Origin: an uncultured Bacilli bacterium
Lineage (GTDB): Bacteria > Bacillota_I > Bacilli_A > ML615J-28 > CAG-313
Assembly: GCA_934133195.1 (NCBI GenBank)
Contig: CAKPAZ010000018.1
Location: 1 to 21,016, forward strand
Direction: 5' to 3'
Length of the DNA: 21,016 nt
Under the pieces are notes generated by a model. It worked only from the letters and a program-made list of their open reading frames with translations. It ran no database searches and was not told the DNA's origin. How positions within the stretch are numbered: the first letter of the stretch is position 1; each line of letters opens with the position of its first letter. The position numbers and the translations under genes were made by a program. Of the stretch, positions 1 through 7,873 are shown piece by piece.

Positions 1-30
1 AAACGTACTGAAGATTACGCTTATAATTAA
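1..30 (+). CDS. Possible 3' end of an upstream gene
   Basis: The first 30 bases read in frame 1 as nine codons ending in TAA (KRTEDYAYN then stop), followed by AT-rich intergenic sequence and the tcdA promoter. This is what the tail of a + strand gene running in from the left would look like. The fragment is too short to assign to a family and could be chance. Confidence 0.25.
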   Translation, partial: KRTEDYAYN

Positions 31-46
31 TTATTTTTAGGACATT

Positions 47-76
47 TTGCAAAGTTATTGACATAATTGGTATAAA
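47..76 (+). promoter_or_regulatory. Candidate tcdA promoter with extended -10
   Basis: TTGCAA (47-52) is a -35-like hexamer. It is followed after 18 bases by TATAAA (71-76), preceded by the extended -10 dinucleotide as TGG-TATAAA (68-76). It would start transcription near base 83 and leave a leader of about 57 bases. A TATAAT at 116-121 is a better -10 hexamer but has a poor -35 and would start only about a dozen bases before the ATG. Confidence 0.45.
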
Positions 77-140
77 TTTTTAAACAAATTTCTTTAATTT
101 CTTAAGCTTTTTATGTATAATAATTGCTGGTGGTGATAAG

Positions 141-833
141 ATGAAAGAATTTACAAGAACATCATTATTATTAGGTGAAGAAAATATTAAAAAATTAAGT
201 GGTAAAAATATTTTATTATGTGGTGTTGGTGGTGTTGGATCTTACGTTCTCGAGGGACTTGCGAGAATGGGAATTGGATCATTTACCATCGTTGATTTTG
301 ATGTTGTTGACATCACAAACATTAATCGTCAGTTGATTGCTCTTCATTCAACAATTGGTAAAAAGAAAGTTGAAGTCGCAAAGGCAAGAGTCTTAGATAT
401 AAATAAGGAAGTAAAGATAAAAGCATTGGATTTAATCATTAGTGAAGAAACTATTGATGAAATTGTTGGAGAAAACTATGACTACATCATTGACGCAATC
501 GATGATGTAAAGGGGAAGATAGCTTTAATTAAAAAGGCTAAAGAACTTAATATTCCAATTATTAGTTCTATGGGTACTGGTAATAAACTAGATCCAACTA
601 AGCTTAAAATTATGGATTTAAATCAAACTTCATATTGTCCGCTTGCTAAAAAGATGCGTTATGAATTAAGAAAAATTGGAATTACCCATCTAAAGGTTTT
701 ATCATCTTTAGAGATGCCTCATGAAGTAGTTACTGATGATCCAACTGTTCATACCGTTGCCTCCGTTAGTTTTGTACCTAGTAGTGGGGGTTTACTTATT
801 GTAAGTGAGGTTATTAAGGATTTATTAAAATAA
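141..833 (+). CDS. tcdA: tRNA threonylcarbamoyladenosine dehydratase TcdA
   Basis: TcdA (CsdL/YgdL, YrvM in Bacillus) is an E1-like enzyme. It uses ATP to cyclise t6A at position 37 of ANN-decoding tRNAs to ct6A. The 230-residue protein has the full ThiF/MoeB adenylation core: nucleotide loop GVGGVGS (28-34), D52, the N60/N62/R63/Q64 patch, DAIDD (118-122) and the C-terminal FVPSSGGL segment (211-218). The length is usual for the Gram-positive form. The family segment normally written DPLA reads CPLA here (C166), an uncommon residue. The ATG has a GGTGGTG ribosome binding site (129-135) at 5 bases. The gene is monocistronic in this window and ends in a terminator shared with the convergent ABC genes. 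In B. subtilis the homologue follows hisS-aspS; whether that holds here lies outside the window. Confidence 0.93.
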   Translation: MKEFTRTSLLLGEENIKKLSGKNILLCGVGGVGSYVLEGLARMGIGSFTIVDFDVVDITNINRQLIALHSTIGKKKVEVAKARVLDINKEVKIKALDLIISEETIDEIVGENYDYIIDAIDDVKGKIALIKKAKELNIPIISSMGTGNKLDPTKLKIMDLNQTSYCPLAKKMRYELRKIGITHLKVLSSLEMPHEVVTDDPTVHTVASVSFVPSSGGLLIVSEVIKDLLK

Positions 834-841
834 GCTTAATA

Positions 842-878
842 AAAAAAAGATTTGTATTGATGTTACAAATCTTTTTTT
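842..878. terminator. Bidirectional terminator between tcdA and the ABC operon
   Basis: GATTTGTA (849-856) pairs with TACAAATC (864-871) around a 7-base loop. The stem is flanked by an A-run (841-848) and a T-run (872-878), giving a U-tract on either strand. It lies between two convergent genes (stops at 831-833 and 886-888) and should terminate both. Confidence 0.88.
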
Positions 879-885
879 GTTGTGA

Positions 886-3336
886 TTAAATATCATATTT
901 ACTTAAAAGTTGTGATGGTGTTAAACGCATATAAAGAATAATTGGAATAATACCAACTACAACATTTATGACAAGAAGTGATAATGTTGAAATTACAAAG
1001 TGACTAAGTGGAATACTAAAGTTTAAATAAAGGATTGGTAGACTTGATAGGATATTAACAACAATGTAAGTTAGTAAGCCACCAATAAGCGTTGATTTTA
1101 AACTCATCATAAAGATTTCCATTGCATATACTTCAACTAAACTACCCTTACTGATTCCGATTGCTCGATATACACCTAAATCATAGATATTCTTAATAGC
1201 ATATGAACGCATTGTAAAGAAGACAATGGCGATTGATACAAGAATAATGGTTGTAACGATTAAGGTTCTTGAAGCAACAAGTTTTTTAGAATTTTCAATG
1301 TATGGTGCAAATAAATTATCGTATTTTGATTCATGGTGAATCTTCATATTGTATTTTTCACTAACACTATCTAAATAGTTTTTAACTTCTTGTTTTTCTT
1401 GTTCATTTCGAACAATTACTTTAGCTTCTTCATGGCTTCCAGCAATAACTGAAGCAAGGATCTTATCATACATACTATCATTTACGACTACTTTAAAAGG
1501 TATGTCTGTAAAGTCATATCCATCTTTAGGGGTAAATACTAAGCTATGATCATCATTTATTACAAGTTGTTTATAGAACATTGCTGATTGTCCTACTGAT
1601 GATTCAGTGTTTACCACAACTTCATCTTCTTTTAAATCCGTAATTTTTGTAGCATTTGGATATTCATTGTAGGTACTTACCGAACAAATTGTTACATCGT
1701 TTCGTTTGATATTTGATGGATAAATACCAAGCATTTGCCATTTATTGATATAAACTGTATGGGTATTTTCGGAACTAATACCAACTATTTTTAGATATAT
1801 GTTGGTATCTTTTACTTTTACAGTTTGACCAACAAAGTTTGCGACACTCATAATATTAGATAAGGTAGAATTCTTTAAGGCTTTTTTTACTACCCATTCA
1901 TCAACAACGATTTCAGTAGCATTTTGGGAGGTTCTACCATATTTGATTTTACTTGTATCAAGATACTCAATTGGCATATAACTTAAGCCATTAAGAACAT
2001 AGTCGACATCTTCAATTTGTGAAAACATATCGAAGGTGTAGATTAAATCATATGAATAATCAAGTGTAAATGGTTCTTGCAATTCATTTTTAAAGTCTGT
2101 TATGAATTCTTTAATGATTTCTTCTAGACTTGCATTATCCATTAGTGGATCTTTCTTACTGAAGGTAATATCATAAATTCTTGAATCACTTACGCCAATT
2201 CCTTCATAGTCAATCTTTTTGGCCATGACAATACTTTCTACACAAAGTAAGGTTAAAGCAGAAATCATAAATAAAACAATACTTAAGAATACTCTTCTTC
2301 TTTTATTTTGTTTAAGATTGGTTCTCGCAAGATTAATTCTTTCTTTAAATGGAAGTTTTGGAGTCTTTTTATAAGTAAGTGACTCTAATTCATAATCATT
2401 TAAATTTACGGTATTATCAACATCTAAGTCTTTGCGTTTTTCATCTTTTATGATGACTTCACTATCTTTATCAACGATAACTAAAGGATTAGTACTTGAT
2501 AGATAGAAACGTCCATTTTCATAGATTATCTTTAAATCAAGGTTAGTTTCTTCGTTTGTATAAAGTTCAATTGATGAAGTATCACTTGTAAGGGTTGTTT
2601 TTTGATATTCTTGTAAGTAAATTGTTTGGTCATCTACCATCTTGTAAGTACCATTTCCATTGAGGTTGGTTACTTTAACAACCTTACCATCACTTACTTC
2701 AACAATGGTGTCTGCATAAGCAGTAGCCATTCTTTTTTCATGAGATACTAAGATTACCAATGTTTTTTGGCTAATCTTTTTTATGATGTTCATGATTTGA
2801 ATGGTATTTTTTTCATCTAGATTTCCTGTTGGTTCATCCGCAAGTATTAATGATGGTGATTTAATTAAGGCTCTAGCGATGGCAACACGTTGTTGTTGTC
2901 CTCCCGATAGTTCTGAAACTTTTTTGTTTTTGTATTTTAACATTCCAACGGCCGTTAGAACATAGTTTATTCTTTCATCTTGGGTTTCTTTATCAAGACT
3001 ATACATTTCAAGGGCAAGTTCAAGATTGTATTTTACCGTTCTATTAGTAAGTAGTAAATAGTTTTGAAAGATATAACCTATTTTTTCATTTCTTATTTTA
3101 TCAATTACTTTTGATGAGTATTTAGTTACTACTTCATCACCATAACTGATGGTTCCACTTTCAAAAGAATCTAGGCCACCAACAACATTCATTAAAGTTG
3201 TTTTACCTGAGCCTGATTCACCAAGGATGGCAACAAGACCAGTTTCCGGAAAAGTAAGTGATGTATCATTAATAACGTGAATTTCATTATTCTTATGACG
3301 ATAAAAATATTTATTTAAATTATTAATCTTAATCAT
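886..3336 (-). CDS. ABC transporter, fused ATPase and FtsX/MacB-type permease (second of pair)
   Basis: 816 residues combine a complete ABC ATPase with an FtsX-family permease. The ATPase has Walker A GESGSGKT (39-46), Q-loop Q91, signature LSGGQ (143-147), Walker B LILADEP with catalytic E168, and H-loop H199. A hydrophilic, beta-looking linker (about 225-345) precedes TM1 (349-371). A large extracellular domain (about 375-685) follows, then three C-terminal helices (about 691-709, 749-766, 779-803) with the FtsX-type sequence GVYRAIGIS after TM2. This is the topology of type VII (MacB/LolCDE/BceAB-like) mechanotransmission transporters, which move peptides, lipids or antibiotics, or sense them, without a classical transmembrane pore. 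The start is set by AAGGAGG (3343-3349), inside the end of the preceding gene whose stop is one base away, so the two are translationally coupled and probably form a heterodimer. The substrate cannot be deduced. Confidence 0.87.
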   Translation of the reverse strand: MIKINNLNKYFYRHKNNEIHVINDTSLTFPETGLVAILGESGSGKTTLMNVVGGLDSFESGTISYGDEVVTKYSSKVIDKIRNEKIGYIFQNYLLLTNRTVKYNLELALEMYSLDKETQDERINYVLTAVGMLKYKNKKVSELSGGQQQRVAIARALIKSPSLILADEPTGNLDEKNTIQIMNIIKKISQKTLVILVSHEKRMATAYADTIVEVSDGKVVKVTNLNGNGTYKMVDDQTIYLQEYQKTTLTSDTSSIELYTNEETNLDLKIIYENGRFYLSSTNPLVIVDKDSEVIIKDEKRKDLDVDNTVNLNDYELESLTYKKTPKLPFKERINLARTNLKQNKRRRVFLSIVLFMISALTLLCVESIVMAKKIDYEGIGVSDSRIYDITFSKKDPLMDNASLEEIIKEFITDFKNELQEPFTLDYSYDLIYTFDMFSQIEDVDYVLNGLSYMPIEYLDTSKIKYGRTSQNATEIVVDEWVVKKALKNSTLSNIMSVANFVGQTVKVKDTNIYLKIVGISSENTHTVYINKWQMLGIYPSNIKRNDVTICSVSTYNEYPNATKITDLKEDEVVVNTESSVGQSAMFYKQLVINDDHSLVFTPKDGYDFTDIPFKVVVNDSMYDKILASVIAGSHEEAKVIVRNEQEKQEVKNYLDSVSEKYNMKIHHESKYDNLFAPYIENSKKLVASRTLIVTTIILVSIAIVFFTMRSYAIKNIYDLGVYRAIGISKGSLVEVYAMEIFMMSLKSTLIGGLLTYIVVNILSSLPILYLNFSIPLSHFVISTLSLLVINVVVGIIPIILYMRLTPSQLLSKYDI

Positions 3337-3337
3337 C

Positions 3338-5617
3338 TTAATCCTCCTTTGTATAGATTATCTTGTTATTTTTCTTCATATATTTATTGAAGGAGGTTGC
3401 GACAACAACCATTGTAATAAGGCTTATTATCAATAAAGCAAGATAGTCATAATATCTAACATACTTGAAGAATTCAACGATGTAGGCATTAGTTACTGTT
3501 TTATTTATGATTAACGCAAGAATTAGAACTAAAATGAATGATATAATACCATAAGCAATGGTTGTAAAGTAAGTAACCATATTACTTGTTTTACTTTCCA
3601 TTCCAATCATTCTAAAAATGATTTGGTCTTTCTTTTTCATTTTCATTAAGGCATAGCATAATGCGTATTCTACTAAACAAATGATAACTAAGCTAACGAT
3701 TGAAACGCCAAGAGTGATGAATCTTTCCGCAACTTTCTTTACATCATAACTTGTAGTACTAACTCTATAACATGATACACTAACAAAGTCTTTACTACCT
3801 AAAGCCGCAATCGTTTCATCAGTGTAAGCATAATCTTCTAAGAATACTGCGAACTGTGTTTTTGCTTTAAAGTAATTATAAATCTTAGAAAAAATCATCG
3901 TTGATACTCCAAGAATTTGGGGATCATTCGTATAACTATATTCTAAGTTATAAGTTACATAACTTACGTCATCAACTACTGCTTTTCTATTTTCGTAGTA
4001 CACTGTATACATTGGGAAGATTGCTTCTCCTTTATTTAAGACAAGGGAACCATTTTTATTAAGAGTGCTTAAGGTTTGAAGGATACTTTCATTAAAAGAT
4101 ATTTTTGATCCAGTTTGATTATAATCAACAATGATTTTGTCGAAAGTTAATCTTTCCTCTTTTCTGATTCCAAGGGAGTCACGATAATAATAGACAGTTG
4201 AAAAACTAATATCATACTTCATTAAATCCATAATTTTACATAAGTCTTCAGAGAAGAAAGCATACTTAGTGTTTTCTTTTAAGAGGCCTACAATCTTAAC
4301 ATCATATGATATATACTTATCTTTAGCCATGTTACGGCGATTAGTAAATAAGATTTTTTCAGTTTGATTTAGTACAGCTGGGTCATCACTATATAGTACT
4401 ACTTCACGATTATTTTCAGGAAGTCTACCTAGGACTAAATCATCTTTAGTCAAAGATGTACTAGAACGCATAAAGTATGAATAGTCTTTAAATTCAATAC
4501 TTTTAGTGATTACTGGGGTTGGTGATCCTGATGGATCTTCAACAAAACCTCCACGTTCTACTTCTTCATAGTTATTTGGTCTAAAGTAGTTGATATCTGT
4601 AATATATTCATATTGTTCAATATTTTTTACTCTTTTTACTTTCGCGGATGAAATCATTTCCTCAGTGAGGGTTTTTTGATCTTGGGTTGTAACAAGAAGT
4701 TTTGATTGATCATGATTAATGAAAACATCATCACTAATTATTTTAGTGTTGGAGTCATCTAAGTTTTGGATAAAAGTTCCTATAAATACAAATGATGCAA
4801 TCGTTAAAATAAAAGTAAGTAGTAAGGTAAAGATTGTACGATGTGGTTCTGACTTAAACTCTAAGCCAAAGAAGCTAAAGGCTTTTTTGAAAGGCTTAGT
4901 TTGATCTTTAGGTTTTTCGGTTATTTCTTCTTCCTTTACTTCTTGTTTTATTTCATCACTTACCACCATACCATCATGAAGACGGATTTTTCTTGTGATG
5001 TATGGTTCTATTTCTTCTTGATTGTGGGTTACCACAATAACAAGTTTATCTTTTGAGATTTTTTTAAGAAGTTCCATGATGGCTTTTCCGTTTTCAACAT
5101 CTAAGTTTCCGGTTGGCTCATCTGCTACAATTACATCTGTTGATTTAGCAAGGGCTCTCGCAATCGCTAATCTTTGTTTTTGACCACCTGATAGCTTTAC
5201 GGCTTTTTTGTTCATGTGTGATTCTAAATCAACTAATTTTAAAAGTTGAATAGCTTCCTTTTTCGCAACTTTCTTTGATTTACCATCAATAATGAAAGCA
5301 CTCATAACATTTTCTAAAGTCGTAAAAGAATCAATTAAATTGTAGTTTTGGAAGATAAAAGCTATTTCTTCTTTTCTTAACTTTTCAAAGTCTTCTTCAC
5401 TATAGTAGGAAGTTGGTTTTCCTTTATAGTAGATTTCTCCATCTTCATAAGTGTCAAAACCGGAAATTACGTTTAGTAAAGTTGTTTTACCAGATCCTGA
5501 TTCTCCTGTAATCGCAATAAATTCACCTTTTTTAAATTCGAGGTTAATTTTCTTTAGGGCACAGGTTACATTGCTTTTGGTATGATAATACTTTGAGAGA
5601 TTTTCAATTTTAATCAT
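3338..5617 (-). CDS. ABC transporter, fused ATPase and FtsX/MacB-type permease (first of pair)
   Basis: 759 residues with the same architecture as its downstream partner but a diverged sequence. Motifs are Walker A GESGSGKT (38-45), signature LSGGQ (142-146), Walker B VIVADEP with E167, and H198. A Lys/Glu-rich linker (about 222-245) precedes TM1 (261-283). The extracellular domain spans about 285-630, and the C-terminal helices lie near 635-657, 685-705 and 725-743. The region after TM2 (RMIGMES) is a weakened form of the FtsX motif. GAAAGGAGA (about 5631-5639) precedes the ATG. It directly follows the mtnN terminator T-tract with no room for a promoter between them, so expression relies on terminator readthrough or a promoter inside mtnN. 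Export of a peptide or lipid, or antimicrobial-peptide resistance, is plausible from the family. No BceRS-like two-component genes are in the window. Confidence 0.86.
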   Translation of the reverse strand: MIKIENLSKYYHTKSNVTCALKKINLEFKKGEFIAITGESGSGKTTLLNVISGFDTYEDGEIYYKGKPTSYYSEEDFEKLRKEEIAFIFQNYNLIDSFTTLENVMSAFIIDGKSKKVAKKEAIQLLKLVDLESHMNKKAVKLSGGQKQRLAIARALAKSTDVIVADEPTGNLDVENGKAIMELLKKISKDKLVIVVTHNQEEIEPYITRKIRLHDGMVVSDEIKQEVKEEEITEKPKDQTKPFKKAFSFFGLEFKSEPHRTIFTLLLTFILTIASFVFIGTFIQNLDDSNTKIISDDVFINHDQSKLLVTTQDQKTLTEEMISSAKVKRVKNIEQYEYITDINYFRPNNYEEVERGGFVEDPSGSPTPVITKSIEFKDYSYFMRSSTSLTKDDLVLGRLPENNREVVLYSDDPAVLNQTEKILFTNRRNMAKDKYISYDVKIVGLLKENTKYAFFSEDLCKIMDLMKYDISFSTVYYYRDSLGIRKEERLTFDKIIVDYNQTGSKISFNESILQTLSTLNKNGSLVLNKGEAIFPMYTVYYENRKAVVDDVSYVTYNLEYSYTNDPQILGVSTMIFSKIYNYFKAKTQFAVFLEDYAYTDETIAALGSKDFVSVSCYRVSTTSYDVKKVAERFITLGVSIVSLVIICLVEYALCYALMKMKKKDQIIFRMIGMESKTSNMVTYFTTIAYGIISFILVLILALIINKTVTNAYIVEFFKYVRYYDYLALLIISLITMVVVATSFNKYMKKNNKIIYTKED

Positions 5618-5644
5618 TTTAGGATCTTTTTCTCCTTTCTTTTT

Positions 5645-5685
5645 AAAAAAAGAGTGACACTCTTATTTAGAAAATGTCACTCTTT
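5645..5685 (-). terminator. mtnN terminator with the stop codon in the stem
   Basis: On the minus strand an 11-base arm (5685-5675) pairs with 5659-5649 around a 15-base loop and is followed by a T-run (complement of 5645-5650). The last two sense codons of mtnN (AAA GAG) and its TGA stop (5679-5677) form the ascending arm, so a ribosome terminating there would cover the stem. The ribosome binding site of the next gene begins five bases after the T-run. Confidence 0.85.
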
Positions 5686-6384
5686 GATGTTTAGTAGAAT
5701 TTGATGACAAATTTCTCCTGATTTATTACTAGCAATAGTTGAAAACTTTTCATAATCAAGAGGATCAGTTGAACCAATTAAATCAGATATTGTCCTAATT
5801 ATTAGACATGGAATATTGTAATCATAACATATTTGGAAGTATGCGGCACTTTCCATATCAAAAGCTAATACATCATATGATGAGAAGTGTGTATCAACTA
5901 TTCTTTGGCATTTTTCATAATTAGTAACAAATTGATCACCAGTACAAATCATTCCATATTGTAAGTCATTAATATTTAAACTCTTAATTACTTTTAGTAA
6001 ATCTTCATCTATTTCAAAATACTTAGGATATCCTTCTAATTGTCCATAATCAAGATCAGTCATAGCATCAGTTGTCATGTCAACATCTGAGTAGATGCAT
6101 GAAGTAGCGATAACTGTGTCTAAGGTGTGAAGAGTCTTTTTGTATCCTCCTGCAATTCCCATATTGATTATTAGACTTGGATGGAATTTTTCAATTAGAA
6201 CTGAAAGCATTGATGCGGCAGAAACTTTTCCAATACCTGATTTTGCAAGAACAATTTGGTGATTGTTAATAGTTCCAGTATATACGAGTTTTCCTTTAAT
6301 GGATGAAATGTCTAAATTTGTCAATTGTTCTTTGAATGTAGCAAATTCTTTATCCATTGCTACAACAATTAATATACAACTCAT
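5677..6384 (-). CDS. mtnN: 5'-methylthioadenosine/S-adenosylhomocysteine nucleosidase
   Basis: MTAN (Pfs) hydrolyses MTA, SAH and 5'-deoxyadenosine to adenine and the ribose product, which relieves product inhibition of SAM-dependent enzymes and feeds methionine salvage. The 235-residue length is typical. The catalytic acid equivalent E13 lies in AMDKE, the glycine-rich GIAGG stands at 76-80, substrate-binding FDMESAA at 175-181 (M177, E178), and the catalytic aspartate is D201 in RTISD (197-201). The start overlaps the greA stop by one base (TAATG), so the two are co-translated. mtnN also lies near greA and yrrMNO in B. subtilis. Its proximity to the SAM-using trmR fits a role in clearing SAH. 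The gene ends inside its own terminator. Confidence 0.95.
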   Translation of the reverse strand: MSCILIVVAMDKEFATFKEQLTNLDISSIKGKLVYTGTINNHQIVLAKSGIGKVSAASMLSVLIEKFHPSLIINMGIAGGYKKTLHTLDTVIATSCIYSDVDMTTDAMTDLDYGQLEGYPKYFEIDEDLLKVIKSLNINDLQYGMICTGDQFVTNYEKCQRIVDTHFSSYDVLAFDMESAAYFQICYDYNIPCLIIRTISDLIGSTDPLDYEKFSTIASNKSGEICHQILLNIKE

Positions 6385-6884
6385 TATTTCTTTCTTGAAC
6401 CTTTTTTAGCTGGTTTTTCTTCAGGAACAAAGATACGTTCAATACGAACTTCAAATTGTTCACCATCTTCAGTTTTTACTAAGACAATGTCACCAACTTT
6501 AGAGTGGATGATAGCTTTTCCAAGTGGAGATTCATCAGATATTTTTTGTTGAAGAGGGTCAGCTTCAATTGTACCAACGATTTGGTAAGTTTCAGTTACA
6601 CCTTCATCTAAGAAGTTTACATCAATGTATTTACCTAAGTTATTTCCTTCCTCACCAGTGATGATAACAGCTTGTTTTAAAGCTTGTTCAGTTTCTTTGA
6701 TAGCTGCAGCAATACGAGCTTGGTTATCTCTTGCGGCATCATAGTCAGCATTTTCTGACAAGTCACCTTGAGCACGGGCATCTTGTAAAGCGATTATGTT
6801 GGCTTTTTGTTCTTCTTTTAGAAGTTCTAACTTTCTTTTTAATTCTTCATAACCTAACGCAGTTAAGTATAGTTTTTGACTCAT
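6384..6884 (-). CDS. greA: Transcription elongation factor GreA
   Basis: GreA enters the RNA polymerase secondary channel and stimulates cleavage of backtracked RNA. The N-terminal antiparallel coiled coil (about 9-75) carries the acidic tip GDLSENADY with D41 and E44. The C-terminal FKBP-like domain (about 80-155) is followed by a basic tail (KPAKKGSRKK). The longest ORF begins at 6893, but its ATG abuts the GAAAGGA ribosome binding site with no spacer. The next in-frame ATG (6884) has a 9-base spacer and gives 166 residues; with it the tip acids carry the same numbers as in E. coli GreA, so I use this start. It is the first gene of greA-mtnN behind a near-consensus promoter. Confidence 0.95.
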   Translation of the reverse strand: MSQKLYLTALGYEELKRKLELLKEEQKANIIALQDARAQGDLSENADYDAARDNQARIAAAIKETEQALKQAVIITGEEGNNLGKYIDVNFLDEGVTETYQIVGTIEADPLQQKISDESPLGKAIIHSKVGDIVLVKTEDGEQFEVRIERIFVPEEKPAKKGSRKK

Positions 6885-6893
6885 TTTGTTCAT

Positions 6894-6900
6894 TCCTTTC
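6894..6900 (-). promoter_or_regulatory. greA ribosome binding site that decides the start
   Basis: Minus-strand GAAAGGA runs directly into the upstream ATG at 6893 with no spacer, but sits 9 bases from the ATG at 6884. Initiation at 6884 is therefore favoured. Confidence 0.8.
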
Positions 6901-6927
6901 GATAATACGATATTTTATGTTTAATCT

Positions 6928-6956
6928 ATTATATCAAATATTTATTTTTTTTGCAA
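6928..6956 (-). promoter_or_regulatory. Sigma-A type promoter of greA-mtnN
   Basis: On the minus strand, -35 TTGCAA (6956-6951), a 17-base AT-only spacer apart from one G, and a perfect -10 TATAAT (6933-6928). Transcription would start near 6921, leaving a leader of about 37 bases before the preferred greA ATG. It lies in the 82-base gap after the hemolysin III-like gene, in which I see no terminator. Confidence 0.85.
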
Positions 6957-6975
6957 GAGAATAAAATAGTAAATG

Positions 6976-7839
6976 TTAATGGATGTATAGGAATGTATAG
7001 ATTCCAATCCATTGTACTAAGGCACCTAAAAAAACTAAGATATGCCATAAGAAATGAGATACTTTCTTATCAATGGTAAAAGGAATAAGACCTGCCATAT
7101 AAAGAAGGCCACCTCCTAGAATCCAAAGGAAGAAAGTTAAATTGTTCATAACCATTTTAGGTATAAATAAGACAGCACTCCAACCAAGAGCAATGTATAA
7201 GATCATGTGGAGCCATTTCATTTTACCAGGTCCAAATACCGCAACAAAGGTAATACCTACAGCGATTATTACCCATTGAATGGTAACAAAGATAATACCA
7301 TAGGTTCCTCCTAAATATAGAAGGAGAATTGGGGCATAGGTTGCACCAATGAGAAGATAGATTGATGTGTAATCAAATCTTCTAAATACCCTTTTGACGG
7401 TTGAGGCATATGAGAATGAATGATATAAACAACTCATAGTAAACATCATAAATAAACCAATAAAATAAACGATTGAAGCAAGAACTTGGTATGGTGACTT
7501 CGAGTGTACAAGCATTAAGATGAAAGCAACAATCGAAAAGATTGAACCAATGCCATGTGATACCGCATTACCGATTTCTTCAATGGTTCTTCGGTATGGA
7601 GCATCTTTAGTTTTGGTTACTTTTGCAACCTCATTAACTGTGCTTACATACTTATTCATTAGTGCTTGTAGATTGTTACGATAATTAGTTTTTAAGTTTC
7701 GTTTTTTCTCTTTATAATTTTCTTTGGAAAGTGAAAGCATTCTTTTTTCAAGTTTTAATGCTTTCTTATCTAAACGATATCCCTTTTTTAAAATTTTCCT
7801 ATTTTTTTTATATTCTTGTTTTACTTCTTTTCTTGTCAT
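6976..7839 (-). CDS. Hemolysin III / PAQR-family membrane protein with basic N-terminal extension
   Basis: The last two thirds of this 287-residue protein is a seven-helix HlyIII (YqfA/YplQ, PAQR) membrane domain. Motifs include EEIGNAVSHG (87-96), SCLYH (136-140) and FDYTSIY (155-161); H262 and H266 lie in the last helices. S136, H140, D156, H262 and H266 correspond to the metal site of PAQR proteins, which in eukaryotes are zinc-dependent hydrolase-like receptors. Bacterial members are linked to membrane lipid homeostasis or, in Bacillus cereus, haemolysis. Residues 1-80 are an extra, mostly helical segment with 23 Lys/Arg in the first 64 residues; family members are usually about 210-220 residues without it. 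AAGGGG precedes the ATG. It follows trhP2 by 34 bases, occupying roughly the place of udk in B. subtilis, and is probably cotranscribed with it. Confidence 0.88.
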   Translation of the reverse strand: MTRKEVKQEYKKNRKILKKGYRLDKKALKLEKRMLSLSKENYKEKKRNLKTNYRNNLQALMNKYVSTVNEVAKVTKTKDAPYRRTIEEIGNAVSHGIGSIFSIVAFILMLVHSKSPYQVLASIVYFIGLFMMFTMSCLYHSFSYASTVKRVFRRFDYTSIYLLIGATYAPILLLYLGGTYGIIFVTIQWVIIAVGITFVAVFGPGKMKWLHMILYIALGWSAVLFIPKMVMNNLTFFLWILGGGLLYMAGLIPFTIDKKVSHFLWHILVFLGALVQWIGIYTFLYIH

Positions 7840-7873
7840 GATTTTCCCCTTTTTTTTACTTGATAAATTTTTC

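Noticed and set aside
58..63. Perfect TTGACA upstream of tcdA
   Set aside because: No acceptable -10 lies 16-18 bases downstream; the nearest TATAAA is only 7 bases away and pairs better with TTGCAA at 47-52.
6731..6964. + strand open frame opposite greA
   Set aside because: It is antisense to a highly conserved gene and its promoter and has no ribosome binding site.
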